DNA of 7,088 bases from Campylobacterales bacterium. GTDB taxonomy: Bacteria; Campylobacterota; Campylobacteria; Campylobacterales; QNZT01. Shown here in pieces: positions 5,623-7,088 of this stretch. Each line of letters opens with the position of its first letter. Position 1 is the stretch's first letter. Under the pieces are notes generated by a model, which saw only the letters and a list, made by a program, of their open reading frames with translations, had not been told where the DNA came from and made no database searches. The stretch is from assembly GCA_027056215.1 (NCBI GenBank), contig JALULO010000225.1, forward strand, positions 1 through 7,088, written 5' to 3'. The position numbers and the translations under genes are program-made.

Positions 5623-5698
5623 ATAATAAACCTTACTAGCGTAGTAACAACTAATATCGGCTATATCTATTTTTATTGTAATTTTTTGTATAAAAACA

Positions 5699-5728
5699 TG
5701 ATATAATAATAAAAACTTATTTATGGAG
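5699..5728 (+). promoter_or_regulatory. Extended -10 promoter and ribosome-binding site of cysK
   Basis: TGATATAAT at 5699-5707 is a perfect extended -10 (TGnTATAAT). No good -35 is found at 16-18 bases, which is acceptable with an extended -10. Transcription would start near 5713-5715. GGAG at 5725-5728 lies five bases before the ATG at 5734. The leader is only about 20 nt, so there is no room for a riboswitch. Confidence 0.7.
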
Positions 5729-5733
5729 TAACT

Positions 5734-6648
5734 ATGAACGTTGCAAATAATATTACCCAATTGATAGGGAATACCCCGTTAATCAGATTAAATCAAGCCT
5801 CTCAAAATACAAGTGCCACTATCCTTGGAAAATGTGAATTTCTAAATCCAACCAGTTCCGTTAAAGATCGTATCGGTTTTAGCATGATCAATGATGCACT
5901 TTCAAAAGAACAGATAGACGAAAACACAACTATCATCGAACCTACCAGTGGAAATACAGGAATCGCTCTTGCTAGCATATGTGCTTCTATGGGTATACGC
6001 CTGATTCTAACTATGCCCGAATCTATGAGTATTGAAAGGCGTAAAATCCTCTCTGCTCTTGGTGCTATGTTAGAGCTAACACCTAAAGAAGAAGGGATGA
6101 ATGGCTCAATCCAAAAAGCACAACAGTTACACGAAGAGATTGAAAACTCTCTCATCTTAGGACAATTCTCCAATCCCGCAAATCCTCAGATCCATAGAAC
6201 AACAACAGCTATCGAAATCTACAACGATACAGAAGGCAAAGTCGATATCTTTGTAGCAGCAGTTGGAACAGGCGGTACATTAACGGGAACAGGTGAAGAG
6301 TTAAAAAAACTCATCCCAAATCTTCAAGTCGTTGCTGTAGAACCCAAAGACTCTGCCATCCTAAGCGGTCATAAACCAGGTCCACATAAGATACAGGGAA
6401 TCGGTGCGGGATTTGTTCCAAAAAATCTTAACCAAGCTATCTATGATCGTATCATCACCGTATCTAATGAAGACGCGATTCAAACAGCCAAACAGCTTGC
6501 ACGTACAGAAGGATTACTTGTAGGCATCTCATCCGGAGCAAATGTCTTTGCCTCAACACAGATTGCCAAAGAAAATCCAGGAAAAAGAATCGTCACTATT
6601 TTATGCGATACAGGAGAAAGATATCTAAGTACAGAATTATTTGATTAA
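5734..6648 (+). CDS. cysK: Cysteine synthase A (O-acetylserine (thiol)-lyase)
   Basis: The 304-aa protein is a full-length member of the fold-type II PLP enzymes, which make L-cysteine and acetate from O-acetyl-L-serine and sulfide in the cytoplasm. Signatures, in order: ITQLIGNTPLIRL (7-19); PTSSVKDRIG with the PLP lysine at 44; EPTSGNTGIALA (69-80), the substrate-carboxylate loop; QFSNPANPQIHR (144-155); the PLP-phosphate loop GTGGTLTGTG (178-187); GIGAGFVP (222-229); GISSGAN (264-270), with Ser266 at the position that contacts the pyridine nitrogen; and the C-terminal CDTGERYLST. Length and motifs are typical, with nothing missing. CysK versus CysM was decided on the classic QFSNPANPxIH and CDTGERYLST motifs; a broader OASS-B or cystathionine-synthase role is less likely. 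It has its own extended -10 promoter, is divergent from the TPR gene, and ends in a palindrome. Confidence 0.93.
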   Translation: MNVANNITQLIGNTPLIRLNQASQNTSATILGKCEFLNPTSSVKDRIGFSMINDALSKEQIDENTTIIEPTSGNTGIALASICASMGIRLILTMPESMSIERRKILSALGAMLELTPKEEGMNGSIQKAQQLHEEIENSLILGQFSNPANPQIHRTTTAIEIYNDTEGKVDIFVAAVGTGGTLTGTGEELKKLIPNLQVVAVEPKDSAILSGHKPGPHKIQGIGAGFVPKNLNQAIYDRIITVSNEDAIQTAKQLARTEGLLVGISSGANVFASTQIAKENPGKRIVTILCDTGERYLSTELFD

Positions 6649-6670
6649 ACATTTTTTTAATCAAATAATT
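6635..6670. terminator. 15-bp perfect palindrome spanning the cysK stop codon
   Basis: AATTATTTGATTAAA (6635-6649) is perfectly complementary to TTTAATCAAATAATT (6656-6670), around the six-base loop CATTTT. The left arm includes the last four codons and the TAA of cysK. Only two G-C pairs' worth of G/C bases are present (one pair in the stem), and no T-tract follows the stem, so this is an atypical terminator. mRNA 3'-end protection is an alternative role. Confidence 0.6.
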
Positions 6671-6673
6671 TAA

Positions 6674-6728
6674 TTCCCACACAATTTTACTCATGTTATA
6701 CTCAGACTAATCTCAATCAACTAAGGAG
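6674..6728 (+). promoter_or_regulatory. Extended -10 promoter and ribosome-binding site of the DUF2853 gene
   Basis: TGTTATACT at 6694-6702 is a one-mismatch extended -10. TTCCCA at 6674-6679, 17 bases upstream of TATACT, is a weak -35. AAGGAG at 6723-6728 lies five bases before the ATG at 6734 and is a strong ribosome site. Together with the palindrome after cysK, this suggests separate transcription of the small gene. Confidence 0.6.
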
Positions 6729-6733
6729 TTTTC

Positions 6734-7075
6734 ATGAGTAAATTAGACGATAAAATAGCGGCTTATCAAGAAGAGGCTAAAAAACTTGGATTGGACATCC
6801 CTACTGATTTTCTTGCAAAAGTAACCAAAGGCTTGGGTCCTTCGATTTATAAAAAAGATGCTGAGTCAGTGTCTTGCACACAGGCAAGTGAATTGGAGAC
6901 GATAAAAAATAACTTTTTGCGTAAAAAACTTGCTTTGACAGAGGATGATTCAACACTTGATAGTGCTATCAAAGAAGTATGTGAAAAGATGGGATCATCC
7001 AATAGAAACAAAAAAAGAGCACATTTTTACGCCCTTTTAGCACAAAAGTTTAACAAACAAAGCGTCTACGCTTAA
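6734..7075 (+). CDS. Small DUF2853-family protein of unknown function
   Basis: The 113-aa protein begins SKLDDKIAAYQEEAKKLG and is soluble, Lys-rich and predicted to be mostly helical, without signal peptide or membrane segment. The sequence around GPSIYKKDAESVSC (52-65), KNNFLRKKLAL and the end IKEVCEKMGSSNRNKKRAHFYALLAQKF matches what is recalled of the DUF2853 family: an N-terminal KY/AxxxxKKLG helix, a GPSIYxxDAxxVsc segment, and a C-terminal NRxKxRxxFYYLLxxKF helix. Length is the usual one for the family, so the gene is complete. No function is established for the family that can be cited here. A strong AAGGAG site fixes the start. It follows cysK by 85 bases but has its own promoter-like sequence, so a functional link to cysteine synthesis is not implied. 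Confidence 0.8.
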   Translation: MSKLDDKIAAYQEEAKKLGLDIPTDFLAKVTKGLGPSIYKKDAESVSCTQASELETIKNNFLRKKLALTEDDSTLDSAIKEVCEKMGSSNRNKKRAHFYALLAQKFNKQSVYA

Positions 7076-7088
7076 ACCTATAAAGCCC

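Noticed and set aside
5623..5760. 46-residue N-terminal extension of the TPR protein
   Set aside because: It would put a signal peptide in the interior, run over the cysK start and promoter, and has no better ribosome site than the ATG at 5622.
5802..6173. Minus-strand 123-codon frame inside cysK
   Set aside because: It is the antisense of a strongly conserved enzyme gene, without family features or a ribosome site.

Overview
The window looks like chromosomal DNA of a Campylobacterota (Epsilonproteobacteria) member, possibly of the Sulfurimonas/Sulfurovum/Sulfuricurvum kind. This is inferred from the low GC content, A/T-rich spacers with TATAAT-type -10 boxes, AAGGA ribosome sites, and the flavour of the proteins: a TilS-like C-terminus, DUF1566 lipoproteins with serine linkers, a DUF2853 protein and a dnaX-like relic. 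No sequence search was possible, so the taxonomic call is an inference.

Layout. Bases 3-317 are the 3' end of a gene, probably tilS (tRNA-Ile lysidine synthetase). Bases 434-4175 form a cassette of three same-strand genes: a 399-aa lipoprotein, a 429-aa polytopic membrane protein with a C-terminal isoprenylcysteine-methyltransferase-like (ICMT/PEMT) domain, and a 345-aa lipoprotein. The two lipoproteins are clear paralogues. Each has a lipobox, a serine-only linker (12 and 38 residues) and two DUF1566/Lcl-type domains with matching cysteine pairs, and their ribosome-site leaders are similar. The 38-Ser linker is encoded by an in-frame 15-bp minisatellite, so its length may vary between strains.

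Bases 4172-4757 are a graveyard. A minus-strand relic resembling the 3' end of dnaX carries a frameshift and a stop. It is followed by a terminator-like palindrome and a 54-codon remnant resembling the N-terminus of an IS4-family transposase. A terminator-like hairpin for the second lipoprotein gene lies inside the dnaX-like relic.

Bases 4771-7075 return to ordinary genes: a secreted TPR protein on the minus strand, divergently placed from a complete cysteine synthase gene (cysK), then a small DUF2853 gene with its own extended -10 promoter.

The most interesting part is the lipoprotein/methyltransferase/lipoprotein cassette: two exported, probably disulfide-bonded, cell-envelope lipoproteins flanking an unusually long membrane methyltransferase-like protein. 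Its function cannot be read from the sequence.
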